Source: Cobetia crustatorum (lineage in GTDB: Bacteria; Pseudomonadota; Gammaproteobacteria; Pseudomonadales; Halomonadaceae). From it: a DNA stretch of 50,620 bases. Location of the stretch: assembly GCF_000591415.1 (NCBI RefSeq), contig NZ_JEMF01000078.1, forward strand, positions 1 through 50,620, in the 5' to 3' direction. Of this stretch, positions 9,426-18,885 are shown piece by piece. Within the stretch, counting starts at the first letter, position 1. Each line of letters begins with the position of its first letter. Under the pieces are notes generated by a model that searched no databases, was not told the origin of the DNA, and was given only the letters and a program-made list of their open reading frames with translations. A program made the translations under genes and the position numbers.

Positions 9426-9469
9426 TGATGACGACCAGTGAGGTCTTTCTATTCTTGAGGCCAGCGGAA

Positions 9470-9510
9470 CAAAAACGCTCGTTACATGGCGCTCGTGGCG
9501 GGCGTTTTTG
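9470..9510 (+). terminator. Intrinsic terminator after the smr gene
   Basis: The stem CAAAAACGC (9470-9478) pairs with GCGTTTTTG (9502-9510), extendable by three pairs including one G-T. The tract of five T completes an intrinsic terminator that could also serve the leftward gene ending at 9557. Confidence 0.7.
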
Positions 9511-9556
9511 TGTCTTATTGGCTCATGCCGACTCATCAAGCGTGTACTGCGTGCGA

Positions 9557-10099
9557 CTACTGAACGCTGTACCCACGACCGGCCAGACAGGCGCTTAATG
9601 CACGGCGGTAGATATCGGCATTGCCTGCGGTAACAGGTGGGGCTACCGAGTTAACCTCAGCGTCACTCTGCTGGTTGGCCCAGCGATGGCATTCATAGCG
9701 ATCACGAGCGATCTGGTCTTCGTGTTGGCCTTTGGAGGGGTAGGCAATGACATCCACTGCCGGTGCTGACAACGTCGCGGGTGCCGGTGCCTGAACTGGA
9801 AGATATTGCTCCTGACTCGCGTCCCAAAGATAGTAGGTGCCGGCGGCCAGGAAGAAGAGAGTCGCACCGACCCAGATACCTCGCGCGTTGCCAGGTAGGC
9901 CATGCCCATGCCCCGGGCCTCCTGGTGCCCAGTGAGCTGCTCTGCCTGGTCCTCCATGTCTTATCACGATGCCTGGCCCCACAATACCGTGCTCGTAAAA
10001 TCCGCCACGGCCTGGTTCCGCCATGGCTGGAGACATGGGGAGGGCGGCGACCAATGCCAAGGATATTCCTAGCGAGCGGATTGTGCTTTTTGTGGCCAT
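9557..10099 (-). CDS. Exported protein of unknown function with Cys-containing C-terminal motif
   Basis: A 180-residue protein. The ATG at 10099 is chosen because an AGGAGG site lies 7 bases upstream; the frame continues open to 10123. Residues 1-27 form a signal peptide ending PAMA. Residues 28-65 are Gly/His/Pro-rich. A hydrophobic segment (GIWVGATLFFLAAGTYYLW, about 73-91) could be a second membrane span or a structural core. The C-terminal domain (about 117-180) carries YPSKGQHEDQIARDRYECHRW and ends YRRALSACLAGRGYSVQ, with two cysteines that may form a disulfide. I know similar C-terminal motifs from exported proteins of Pseudomonas and Xanthomonas but no assigned function. It lies alone between convergent smr and divergent betT. 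Confidence 0.8.
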   Translation of the reverse strand: MATKSTIRSLGISLALVAALPMSPAMAEPGRGGFYEHGIVGPGIVIRHGGPGRAAHWAPGGPGHGHGLPGNARGIWVGATLFFLAAGTYYLWDASQEQYLPVQAPAPATLSAPAVDVIAYPSKGQHEDQIARDRYECHRWANQQSDAEVNSVAPPVTAGNADIYRRALSACLAGRGYSVQ

Positions 10100-10305
10100 G
10101 TTGACACCTCCTCTAAAACGCATGTCGTCATATTATGTTCTTTGGATAGAGTGGCAGTGTGTAAAAAGCAGGGAAAGAAACGTCATCTCAGGGATGAGAA
10201 GGGAGGGAGTGAAGGTTGCTGAAAAAGAAGATGCAAGGACATGGAAAGCAAGCGAGTCTACTGCGTTGGTTGTAGATACATAAGGTGGTACTATCCGCGC
10301 CAAAA

Positions 10306-10333
10306 TTGATGGTTTCTTTGCTGCTAATACGAT
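10306..10333 (+). promoter_or_regulatory. Possible betT promoter
   Basis: TTGATG (10306-10311) and TACGAT (10328-10333) are separated by 16 bp, in an A/T-richer patch about 55 bases before the betT start. This is a match by eye only. No BetI-like operator could be identified and no betI, betA or betB gene is in the window. Confidence 0.3.
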
Positions 10334-10386
10334 GTGCAGAGAATTCTTGCGCCTCGTCTTCCTGATAGTCTCACAAGGATATTTCC

Positions 10387-12411
10387 ATGCGTTCTACCCC
10401 TGCTGCGGGTGGCGGCGACCCCGCCAATGCCCCGCTGCGTAGTGGCGTGTTTGCCAAGGTCAACCCGCCCGTCTTCTTTAGTGCCAATGCTATTATCCTG
10501 CTGCTGGTGATCTTTACGGCTTTTTTCTCGGAAATTGCCGTATCGATGTTTGAATCAGTCCAGCATTGGATTACTGAGACTGTCAGTTGGTTTTATATCC
10601 TGTGTGTGGCCATTGTGCTTGTTTCTGTCGTTTATGTCGGGTTCTCACGTCACGGTGAGATACGCTTGGGCCCAGATCATTCTCTACCTGATTACAAGAA
10701 CGTGACCTGGTTCGCGATGCTGTTCTCGGCAGGCATGGGGATTGGCCTGATGTTCTTCGGTGTAGCCGAGCCCGTCATGCACTTCCTGAATCCGCCAACG
10801 GGAACTCCCGAACAGGTAGAGACTGCACGTGAAGCCATGAAGCTGACCTTCTTCCATTGGGGGCTGCATGCCTGGTCTATCTATGCCATCGTTGCGCTGA
10901 TCCTGGCTTACTTCAGCTATCGCCATGAGCTGCCGCTGACCTTGCGTAGTGCGCTATATCCACTGATAGGTGACCGCATCTATGGCCCGATCGGGCATGC
11001 GGTCGACATCTTTGCAATCGTGGGTACTGTCTGTGGTGTTGCCACCACGCTGGGCTATGGTGTCGCGCAGGTCAATTCTGGGCTCTCGCATCTGACAGGA
11101 CTGCCTAACAACGATATTACTCAGGTCGCGATTATTGTCATCATCACTGGTCTTGCGACCATTTCGGTGGTGACTGGGCTCGATAAGGGCATTCGCATCC
11201 TGTCCGAGTTGAATCTTGGGCTGGCGGTAGTGTTGATGTTGTTCGTGCTGCTGCTGGGCCCGACAGCATTCCTGCTCAAGGCATTTGTCCAGAATACCGG
11301 CTTCTATATGGCCGATATTGTTGGTAAGACCTTTGAGCTTTATGCCTATGAGCCAAATGACTGGATCGGTGGTTGGACGCTACTTTATTGGGGCTGGTGG
11401 ATGTCCTGGTCGCCGTTCGTGGGGATGTTTATTGCACGTGTTTCTCGCGGGCGTACCATTCGTGAATTCGTGATCGGCGTATTGTTTGTTCCGGCAGGTT
11501 TCACTCTGCTATGGATGACTATCTTCGGTAACACTGCCATTTCGATGATTCTCGATCATGGCGTCACTGCACTAGTGGATACGGTTAACGACAACTACTC
11601 CTTGGCACTATTTACCTTCCTGGAGCAGTTGCCATTATCGTCCATTACCTCTGTGATCGCACTGGTGATGGTCATTGTATTCTTCGTCACTTCAGCAGAT
11701 TCAGGCTCGATGGTCGTCGATATGCTGGCCTCGGGAGGGCGCGAAGATACGCCAACCTGGCAGCGAATTTACTGGGCCTTTGCGGTAGGTGTCCTGGCGA
11801 TCGTGTTATTGCTGGCGGGTGGATTGGGCGCGCTACAGACCGCGACCATTGCGACAGCGTTACCTTTTGGCGTGATTCTACTGGCATCCATCTTTGGGCT
11901 GTTACGCCAGCTTAATCTTGAGTCGGTCAAGCGTCGTTCGCTGTCGGTGAATACCGCTGCGGCCACGCCGATGGGCGAGAAGGGCAACTGGCGCAAGCGC
12001 GCTCAACACCTGATGAGCTTCCCGACGCGTACGATGGTCCGCGGCTTTGTGCGTGGCACCGTCGCTGAGGGGATGCAGGAATTAGCTGAAGAGCTGCGCG
12101 GTCAGGGGCTTGAGGTTGAGGTGACGGTCAGTCGAGACCGTGTCTACTTCAAGGCGCGTCACGGCGAAGAATATGATTTCATCTATGGAGTGCGGATTCG
12201 TTCTCACCTGCGTCCGGACCTTGGGCTGGACCAGGAAGATGAAGGCGATGAAGAGGATTACTGTCGTGCCGAGGTATTTCTCAAGGAAGGTGGCCAGTCC
12301 TATGATCTGATGGGGTATAGCAGAGATCAGGTTATCAATGACTTGCTCGAGCAGTACGAGCGACACATGCATTATCTGCATCAGCTGCGTCTGAGCCACA
12401 CGAACAGCTAA
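10387..12411 (+). CDS. betT: BCCT-family choline/betaine transporter, BetT type
   Basis: A 674-residue secondary transporter of the betaine-choline-carnitine family, importing osmoprotectants by proton or sodium symport. Twelve hydrophobic helices fill about residues 30-515. Family signatures are the AMLFSAGMGIGLMFFGVAEPV segment and the Trp-rich GWWMSWSPFVGMFIARVSRG followed by RTIREF (helix 8 and adjacent loop). A cytoplasmic C-terminal extension of about 150 residues, rich in Asp/Glu, is characteristic of the long BetT group, where the tail senses osmolarity. The single gene has no choline oxidation genes beside it, so substrate assignment (choline or another quaternary amine) stays open. 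A weak hairpin follows at 12508-12537. Confidence 0.92.
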   Translation: MRSTPAAGGGDPANAPLRSGVFAKVNPPVFFSANAIILLLVIFTAFFSEIAVSMFESVQHWITETVSWFYILCVAIVLVSVVYVGFSRHGEIRLGPDHSLPDYKNVTWFAMLFSAGMGIGLMFFGVAEPVMHFLNPPTGTPEQVETAREAMKLTFFHWGLHAWSIYAIVALILAYFSYRHELPLTLRSALYPLIGDRIYGPIGHAVDIFAIVGTVCGVATTLGYGVAQVNSGLSHLTGLPNNDITQVAIIVIITGLATISVVTGLDKGIRILSELNLGLAVVLMLFVLLLGPTAFLLKAFVQNTGFYMADIVGKTFELYAYEPNDWIGGWTLLYWGWWMSWSPFVGMFIARVSRGRTIREFVIGVLFVPAGFTLLWMTIFGNTAISMILDHGVTALVDTVNDNYSLALFTFLEQLPLSSITSVIALVMVIVFFVTSADSGSMVVDMLASGGREDTPTWQRIYWAFAVGVLAIVLLLAGGLGALQTATIATALPFGVILLASIFGLLRQLNLESVKRRSLSVNTAAATPMGEKGNWRKRAQHLMSFPTRTMVRGFVRGTVAEGMQELAEELRGQGLEVEVTVSRDRVYFKARHGEEYDFIYGVRIRSHLRPDLGLDQEDEGDEEDYCRAEVFLKEGGQSYDLMGYSRDQVINDLLEQYERHMHYLHQLRLSHTNS

Positions 12412-12797
12412 GGTCTGAGACTGGCTACCATCGCTGGTGATAAATCGCTCGCTATCACTAGCGGGTCAACATCATCAGGTTGTGAACGGTACGCCTCGCC
12501 AAAATAACATGCCCTGCAGAGTCTTCTGTGGGGCATGCTGCGTTTCATGGTGTGAGTTTTATCTTGTTTCCTATTGTGCACTCCAGAGTTGCGCCTGACA
12601 CCAAGGTCGCAAGGCGGCATGAAACAGTCGTATGTTTCAATGTGATAACAAAGCTGCTGAATCAGCCAACGGCGTTTGATGCAGGTTTGAGGCTATGCTT
12701 GCGTCACATGTCTGTGAATCATGCCTCTTGTTCAAAACAATAAAGTGGCGGGCATCATCACTCGGATGAGGCCACGCGCTGATATAGGAGACTTGCC
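12412..12797. other. Gene-free stretch between betT and fadD
   Basis: There is no convincing coding sequence here. A 7-bp stem with further imperfect pairing (12508-12514 with 12531-12537) lies about 100 bases after the betT stop but lacks a T-tract, so it is a weak terminator at best. The fadD start is preceded by an AGGAG-like site. No FadR-like operator could be assigned by eye. Confidence 0.5.
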
Positions 12798-14540
12798 ATG
12801 CATAACGCCAGCGACGCCTCATCTCCCGAAGACAACTCGACACAGGATGCGCGCATGGAGCCCGAGACCATGGATGGAAAGTCCTGCATACGTTCGCCGG
12901 ACGAGATTGATTTCACAGGTCTTGATTCGCTGATGGACATGCTTGAGCGTGCCTGCCATGAGCATGCTGAGCGCTCGGCCTTTACCTGTATGGATCGTAC
13001 CATGCGCTTTGCTGAGCTAGAGGCGACCAGCCGCCAGCTGGCGGACTGGTTCCAGCATGAGACAGACCTCAAGCCTGGTGATCGCGTTGCGATTCAGCTG
13101 CCCAATACGCTGATGTTCCCGGTGGTAGCCTTTGCTGTCATTCGTGCTGGGCTGGTGCTGGTCAATACCAACCCGCTGTATACCGAGCGTGAGATGGAGC
13201 ATCAGTTCAATGACTCAGGTGCTCGTGCCCTCGTGGTACTGGCCAATATGGCCGATAAGGTCGAGCGCGTACGTGCCCGGACTCAACTGGAGTACGTGCT
13301 GGTCTGTGAATTAGGTGACATGCACCCACCGGTGAAGCGTCTGTTGATCAATACGGTGGTCAAGCACGTCAAGAAACTCGTGCCGAGCTATCATCTGCCG
13401 GATGCGATTCCGCTACGCAAGGCGATTGCCTCAGGCAAGGCTGAGCGCTGGGAGCGCCCGACGTTAGCGCTTGATGATGTTGCTGTGCTGCAATATACCG
13501 GCGGTACGACGGGGGTTGCCAAGGGGGCGATGCTGACGCATCGCAATCTGCTGGCCAACATGCTGCAAGGGCGCATGGCGCTAACTCAGGGGCTAGTGGC
13601 AGGGCAGGAAACGCTGGTTGCGCCGCTGCCGCTTTATCATATATACGCCTTTACCATTCATCTGGCCTGTATGTTGGGTGAGGGAAATCACTCGTTGTTG
13701 ATTCCCAATCCACGCGATATCCCCGGCTTCGTAAAGACGCTCAAGAGTGCTGATTTCACGATGTTCGTCGGGCTCAATACGTTGTTTGTGGCACTTTGCA
13801 ATAATCCTGGTTTTCAGGCGCTGGACTTCTCGAAGCTCAAGATCACCACCTCTGGTGGGGTCGCGCTGACGCGTAAGGCGGCAGAGGAGTGGAAGCGTGT
13901 GACGGGCAGTGATATTTCGGAAGGCTACGGCATGACAGAGACATCTCCTATCGTGTCGTTTAATCCACTGGATGCCATTCAGCTCGGTACCATCGGTCGG
14001 CCAATGCCTTCTACTGAGGTACGACTCTATGATGAGGAAGGTGGGTTGGTGCCCATGGGTGAGCCTGGTGAGCTATGCGTCAAGGGGCCGCAGGTGATGA
14101 AGGGCTACTGGCAGCGTGAGCAGGCTACGCAGGAGAGCTTTACTGACGATGGTTTCCTGCGCACCGGTGATATTGCAGTCTTCCAGGACGATGGCTATAT
14201 GCGCATTGTCGATCGCAAGAAAGATATGATCATTGTCTCTGGCTTCAATGTGTACCCCAACGAAGTTGAGGATGTCATCGTGCGTCATCCTGAGGTGCTG
14301 GAGACAGCCGCCGTTTCCGTTGCCGATGAACGAAGTGGTGAGGCCATCAAGCTTTATGTGGTGCTCAAGGATGGCAGCCGTCTGGATGCCGAGACACTGC
14401 GCGATTGGTCACGCAAGGAACTGGCTAGCTACAAGGTACCGCGTCATGTCGTATTCATAGATGAGCTCCCCAAGACCAACGTCGGCAAGGTGCTGAGGCG
14501 TGAGTTGCGTGATTCTCCTCCCGAAGATGTTGAACATTAG
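12798..14540 (+). CDS. fadD: Long-chain fatty-acid--CoA ligase
   Basis: A 580-residue AMP-forming acyl-CoA synthetase that activates long-chain fatty acids to acyl-CoA at the inner membrane for beta-oxidation or lipid synthesis. The P-loop-like AMP motif YTGGTTGVAKGAMLTHRN lies at about residues 232-249, the GYGMTETSP adenylate-binding motif at about 375, the TGD aspartate (FLRTGDIAVF) near 453, and the FACS signature DRKKDMIIVSGFNVYPNEVE near 473. The C-terminal catalytic lysine is in PKTNVGKVLRREL. The N-terminal about 35 residues are a poorly conserved charged extension. An AGGAG-like ribosome site precedes the ATG. It is a single gene; the bidirectional terminator at 14602-14632 separates it from the convergent symporter. 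Confidence 0.92.
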   Translation: MHNASDASSPEDNSTQDARMEPETMDGKSCIRSPDEIDFTGLDSLMDMLERACHEHAERSAFTCMDRTMRFAELEATSRQLADWFQHETDLKPGDRVAIQLPNTLMFPVVAFAVIRAGLVLVNTNPLYTEREMEHQFNDSGARALVVLANMADKVERVRARTQLEYVLVCELGDMHPPVKRLLINTVVKHVKKLVPSYHLPDAIPLRKAIASGKAERWERPTLALDDVAVLQYTGGTTGVAKGAMLTHRNLLANMLQGRMALTQGLVAGQETLVAPLPLYHIYAFTIHLACMLGEGNHSLLIPNPRDIPGFVKTLKSADFTMFVGLNTLFVALCNNPGFQALDFSKLKITTSGGVALTRKAAEEWKRVTGSDISEGYGMTETSPIVSFNPLDAIQLGTIGRPMPSTEVRLYDEEGGLVPMGEPGELCVKGPQVMKGYWQREQATQESFTDDGFLRTGDIAVFQDDGYMRIVDRKKDMIIVSGFNVYPNEVEDVIVRHPEVLETAAVSVADERSGEAIKLYVVLKDGSRLDAETLRDWSRKELASYKVPRHVVFIDELPKTNVGKVLRRELRDSPPEDVEH

Positions 14541-14601
14541 ACGACTTCTGGTGGATGACACCGGAGCCCTTGATACCGACTGGCCTGATATTTGACCATA
14601 A

Positions 14602-14632
14602 AAAATGCCCCGCTCATTGAGCGGGGCATTTT
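14602..14632 (+). terminator. Bidirectional terminator between fadD and the symporter gene
   Basis: A perfect stem pairs 14602-14616 with 14618-14632 (formally one unpaired base; the real loop is about CATTGA). The GCCCCGC core is flanked by A4/T4 runs. It lies 61 bases after fadD and 42 bases beyond the leftward symporter stop, so it can terminate both. Confidence 0.85.
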
Positions 14633-14674
14633 CATATCCAACCATCTTCATGACACAAGACGGTACCCGTGTAA

Positions 14675-15921
14675 TTACTGCTTGTGCGGCGCGTTGTAGA
14701 TTTCGAAGTCCAGCTCTTTCTCGGATTTACCGACCAACGTGGTGACCATTAGGTCGCCTGCCACGTTCACGGTCGTACGCGCCATATCGAGAATACGGTC
14801 GATACCTGCAATCACTGCGATGGCTTCCAGTGGTAGGCCGACCTGGCTCAGTACGATGGATAGCATAATGAGGCCAGCGCCCGGGACGCCTGCAGTACCA
14901 ATCGATGCCAGCGTGCCAGTCAGCACGATCATACCGTAATCCATCATCGACAGTTCAATGCCGGTCAGCTGAGCGATGAAGAGTGCGACGACGCCCTGAT
15001 AGATCGCGGTGCCATCCATGTTGATGGTCGCGCCGACGGGCAGCACGAAACCAGATACCCCTTCAGAGACGCCGAGATTTTTGCGTGCACAGCGGATCGA
15101 GATCGGCAAGGTGCCGGAACTGGAAGCAGAGGAAAATGCCACGACCAGAGCATCAAGGATGCCGCGTAGATAACGCACCGGATTGAGCTTGCCCAGCAAT
15201 GCCAGCAGGCCGGAATACACCACCAGTACATGCAAGATGCTGGCAAGGTACGCAACGCCGATCACCTTGCTAGCGGCAGCAGTACATCCATGCCGTAATT
15301 GCCGGAGACATGCGCCATCAGGCCGAAGACGCCAAACGGAGCAAAGGCCATCACGAATTCAGTCAGCTTATACATGACTTCCGCAAAGCTATCGAAAACG
15401 CGCACGACAGGTTCGCCCTTGTCACCAATCATGATCAATGAAATGCCGATACCAATGGCAAAGACGATGATTTGCATGATGTTGCCATTGGCCAAGGCAT
15501 CAATCGGATTGCGGGGGACGAGATCAACGAGGATCTGCACCAGGGAAGGGGCTTCCTTGGCATCCATGCCTTTCTCAAAGCTGAAGTCCACACCAGCACC
15601 CGGCTGGAAGATGCTCGATGCGAGCATGCCAATAGTGATGGCAAAGGCCGTGGTCAGCAGATACAACGCGATGGTCTTACCGCCGATACGGCCCATCTTC
15701 TGCGGGTCGCGCATTGACGTGATACCCACGACCAATGTGCTAAATACCAGCGGTACGATAAGCATTTTGATGGCATTGATGAAGATGTCGCCCAGCGGCT
15801 TGAAGGCGCTAGCATCCTTGCCCATCAAAGCACCGGCCAGAATACCGAGCGCGAGACCACCAAGGATTTTCTGCCACAACGGCAGGCGACGCCACAGATT
15901 AGGGCGGGAAGAGTCACTCAT
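14675..15921 (-). pseudogene. Dicarboxylate/amino acid:cation symporter (GltP/DctA family), frameshifted
   Basis: Two overlapping leftward reading frames together make a DAACS-family sodium/proton:glutamate or dicarboxylate symporter of about 415 residues. The first part (start ATG 15921, MSDSSRPNLW) runs through AIKMLIVPLVFSTLV to the end at 15262. The second part continues with YLASILHVLVVYSGLL, the SSSGTLPIS re-entrant loop, and NMDGTAIYQ, the cation-binding NMDGT motif. The break follows LLPLA: reading gives CTA GCA AGG TGA, whereas one extra A would give LLPLAKVIGVAYLAS, as the family expects. It is therefore a one-base deletion in a short A run near 15265-15268. It may be a recent mutation, a sequencing error or, less likely, recoding; no slippery heptamer is visible. 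All other family motifs are intact. Confidence 0.85.
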
Positions 15922-16365
15922 GGGACTGTCCTTACTCGAGGAGGCGATGTCAGTCGCTATTGCACACAGGATGACCCGAGCGCTTTTGGATATGAAATGC
16001 CCAAAAGCTTGAGGCACTGATTTGGTGCGGGAAGGTTACCAGTCCACTCACTGACGCCATCTGCACCTTTAGTCTTAAATTTTGCTTGTTTAACGCAAAT
16101 TCTGATGATCATGCCAATGTTGCATGCCCCCATGCCGCAAAAGGTTCAACCAAAGATGTAGTAAGTCAGCAGGACTATTCACTGCATTTGGGTGTCTTTT
16201 ACGTTAACGTCAACTGCTAACCCTGTCGTGACAACTTCAACTACGCTGACAGATGACAGATGCCTATTCGGATCTGTTGGCATGATGTTGCTACCGCCAG
16301 ACCATCTGCCTGCCCGTCCTCACAAGGGGCTGGCAGGACCCTCAAGCACCTGATCGGTAAAGGGG
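15922..16365. promoter_or_regulatory. Divergent regulatory region between the symporter and the dehydrogenase operon
   Basis: A 444-base gene-free stretch that must hold the promoters for the leftward symporter and the rightward branched-chain dehydrogenase operon. An A/T-rich inverted repeat, TTTGC-N9-GCAAA at 16081-16099, is a plausible operator for a dimeric regulator. A sigma-54-like string at 16278-16292 has the wrong spacing. No start site can be fixed by eye. Confidence 0.35.
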
Positions 16366-17730
16366 ATGATGAGCATGTCCGATACAAGAACAACAGGATC
16401 CGAGACAAGTGGATCAAAGACACGCACTCCTGACTCGGCGACGCGTTCAGTGGACGAGTTGACTGCGACTCCCACTGCCCAGCAGCTGTCACCTGACAGC
16501 GCCGATGTACTGCATCGTGTTGCCTTCATGACCGGAGATGAGCTGACCATTCCCATCTTCAAGCGTCTGCGTCAGGACGGCACTCTCTATCGTGAGGGAG
16601 ATGAAGTCAGTCTTGAACGCGACAAGGCGCTCAAGATCTATCACACCATGTTGTTCACCCGTGTGTTGGACGAGCGCATGCTGGCGGCCCAAAGACAGGG
16701 GCGCTTGAGCTTCTATATGCAGTGCACCGGTGAAGAGGCCACTGTCATTGGTAGCGCTGCGGCGTTGGAAGACGATGACATGATCATGGCGCAATATCGT
16801 GAGCAGGGCGCGCTGGCGTGGCGTGGTTTCAGCTGTGACGAGTTCATGAATCAGATGTTTGGTAATGAGCTCGATTATGGCAAGGGCCGTCAGATGCCGA
16901 TCCATTACGGCTCACGTGACCTGCATTACATGACGATTTCCTCGCCCTTGGCAACGCAGATTCCCCAGGCAACCGGCTACGCCTATGGCCAGAAGCTGGC
17001 CGGTAAAGGCCGTTGCACAATTACCATCTTCGGTGAAGGCGCTGCCTCTGAGGGTGACTTCCATGCCGCGCTCAACATGGCATCCGTGCATCGAGTGCCG
17101 TGTATCTTCCTGTGTCGCAATAACGGCTATGCCATCTCAACACCGTCTAGCGAACAGTTCGCGGCTGACGGTATTGCTCCGCGTGCGTTCGGGTATCACA
17201 TGCAATGCATTCGCGTAGATGGTAATGACTTGATTGCCGTTTATGAGGCCACGTGCGCTGCGCGCAAGATCGCAGTTGAGACTAACCAACCGGTGCTGAT
17301 TGAAGCTATGACGTATCGTCTGGCCGCACACTCGTCTTCTGATGACCCCTCTGGTTACCGTAGCAAGGAAGAGGAAGCTATCTGGCGTGACAAGGACCCC
17401 ATTCTGCGCATGCGACACTGGCTTGAGGCTCAAGGCTGGTGGAGTGAAAAAGAGGAAAAGGCAGCCGGTGATCAACTGCGTCGCGAGGTACTGGAGTCGA
17501 TGAAGCGTGCCGAGAAACTGGCGCCACCACCGTTGGACTCCTTGATCTCAGATGTCTATGACATGCCGCCGCCGTTACTTGAGCAACAGCTGAAAGATCT
17601 CAAGCAACACATACGCAAATATCCTCATGCCTATCCCAAGGGCGCCAGTAGCATGGGATTTAGTGCTCAGGAGATTGAACAGAGTCGCAAGACGCATGAG
17701 CAGTTGCAGCAAGGAGGCGAGCAGTCATGA
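16366..17730 (+). CDS. bkdA1: Branched-chain 2-oxoacid dehydrogenase E1 component, alpha subunit
   Basis: A 454-residue thiamin-diphosphate-dependent decarboxylase subunit acting on 2-oxoacids from Val, Leu and Ile. The first 45 residues are Ser/Thr-rich and poorly conserved. ATGs at 16366, 16369 and 16375 compete after TAAAGGGG; 16375 has the best spacing, 16366 is given as the outermost. The ThDP/metal motif runs from GEGAASEGD (residues 223-231) to Asn252-Asn253. The loop [14 protein letters not shown] (His322, Ser323-325) aligns with the segment phosphorylated in animal E1 alpha. The C-terminus [16 protein letters not shown] is typical of branched-chain, not pyruvate, E1 alpha. Its stop overlaps the E1 beta start (ATGA). 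Confidence 0.92.
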   Translation: MMSMSDTRTTGSETSGSKTRTPDSATRSVDELTATPTAQQLSPDSADVLHRVAFMTGDELTIPIFKRLRQDGTLYREGDEVSLERDKALKIYHTMLFTRVLDERMLAAQRQGRLSFYMQCTGEEATVIGSAAALEDDDMIMAQYREQGALAWRGFSCDEFMNQMFGNELDYGKGRQMPIHYGSRDLHYMTISSPLATQIPQATGYAYGQKLAGKGRCTITIFGEGAASEGDFHAALNMASVHRVPCIFLCRNNGYAISTPSSEQFAADGIAPRAFGYHMQCIRVDGNDLIAVYEATCAARKIAVETNQPVLIEAMTYRLAAHSSSDDPSGYRSKEEEAIWRDKDPILRMRHWLEAQGWWSEKEEKAAGDQLRREVLESMKRAEKLAPPPLDSLISDVYDMPPPLLEQQLKDLKQHIRKYPHAYPKGASSMGFSAQEIEQSRKTHEQLQQGGEQS

Positions 17731-18797
17731 GCGAACAACAGGCGATGTCATCTGCTAATGCAGAGCAGGCCGCTGGGGCTGCGAGAGAAGGGAATACTTC
17801 GCCCGTCAGCGGGACTGGCAGCAAGAAGATGAACATGTTGCAGGCGATAAATGATGCGCTTGATATCGCGATGGACGCCAACCCACAGGTAGTCCTGTTT
17901 GGTGAGGATGTTGGTGTCTTCGGCGGCGTCTTTCGCGCCACCAGTCACCTGCAAGACAAATATGGCCGTGATCGCTGCTTCAATACCCCGCTGACTGAAC
18001 AGGGCATCATTGGCTTTGCCAATGGCTTGGCAGCACAGGGGTCAACGCCAGTCGCTGAAATCCAGTTTGCCGATTACATCTTCCCTGCCTTTGACCAGAT
18101 CGTGAATGAGGCGGCCAAGTTCCGTTATCGTTCTGGGGATCTGTTCAATGTTGGCGGGTTGACCATCCGTACTCCCTACGGCGGCGGTATCGCGGGTGGG
18201 CTCTATCACTCCCAGTCACCGGAAGCCTATTTTGCACATACTCCCGGGCTCAAGGTCGTGATTCCGCGCAACCCGCACCAGGCCAAGGGGCTGCTACTGG
18301 CCTCGATTCGTGATCCAAATCCAGTGCTGTTCATGGAGCCAAAGCGCCTCTATCGCGCCTCGGTCGGTGAAGTGCCGGAGGGTGACTATGAGCTACCACT
18401 GGGTGTGGCGGAGGTCATTAGCGAAGGGCGCGATATCACCTTGCTAGGCTGGGGCGCGCAGATGGAAGTCATAGAAAAGGCCGCCGTCATGGCTGAGCGT
18501 GATGGTATCGACTGCGAGGTCATTGATCTGCGCAGTATCTTGCCTTGGGACATCGAAACCATATGTAAGTCCGTGCTCAAGACCGGTCGACTGGTAGTCA
18601 GTCATGAAGCGCCATTGACAGGTGGTTTTGCCAGCGAAATTGCGGCCACAGTCCAAGAACGCTGCTTCCTGTATCTGGAAGCTCCGATACGTCGCGTCAC
18701 TGGCCTCGATACACCGTTTCCGCTAGTGCTCGAGAAGGAGCACCTACCGGACGAGCTTAAGATTTACGAGGCCATCAAGCAAAGCTTGAGCTACTGA
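17727..18797 (+). CDS. bkdA2: Branched-chain 2-oxoacid dehydrogenase E1 component, beta subunit
   Basis: A 356-residue partner of E1 alpha. About 32 N-terminal residues rich in Ser, Ala and Gln precede the conserved start [19 protein letters not shown]. Landmarks are [16 protein letters not shown] with the catalytic-site glutamate, [17 protein letters not shown], the AKFRYRSGD segment, and the transketolase C-terminal domain starting near [12 protein letters not shown]. The stretch [25 protein letters not shown] is strongly branched-chain-E1-beta-like. Translation is coupled to E1 alpha by a four-base overlap. The E2 gene follows after 88 bases. Confidence 0.93.
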   Translation: MSEQQAMSSANAEQAAGAAREGNTSPVSGTGSKKMNMLQAINDALDIAMDANPQVVLFGEDVGVFGGVFRATSHLQDKYGRDRCFNTPLTEQGIIGFANGLAAQGSTPVAEIQFADYIFPAFDQIVNEAAKFRYRSGDLFNVGGLTIRTPYGGGIAGGLYHSQSPEAYFAHTPGLKVVIPRNPHQAKGLLLASIRDPNPVLFMEPKRLYRASVGEVPEGDYELPLGVAEVISEGRDITLLGWGAQMEVIEKAAVMAERDGIDCEVIDLRSILPWDIETICKSVLKTGRLVVSHEAPLTGGFASEIAATVQERCFLYLEAPIRRVTGLDTPFPLVLEKEHLPDELKIYEAIKQSLSY

Positions 18798-18885
18798 CAG
18801 TCTGTTCATCCAATCTGTTGAGCAATGCTCATGCTTGAGTGACAGCTTATGTTTTCGTGAAAAGTACCAGGGAGTGACGTGCGCC

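Noticed and set aside
15240-15290. Programmed -1 frameshift in the symporter gene
   Set aside because: There is no X-XXY-YYZ slippery heptamer or convincing downstream structure; an indel is simpler.
16278-16292. Sigma-54-like promoter TGGCATGATGTTGCT upstream of the dehydrogenase operon
   Set aside because: The GG and GC elements are one base too close for a sigma-54 promoter; that spacing is nearly invariant.
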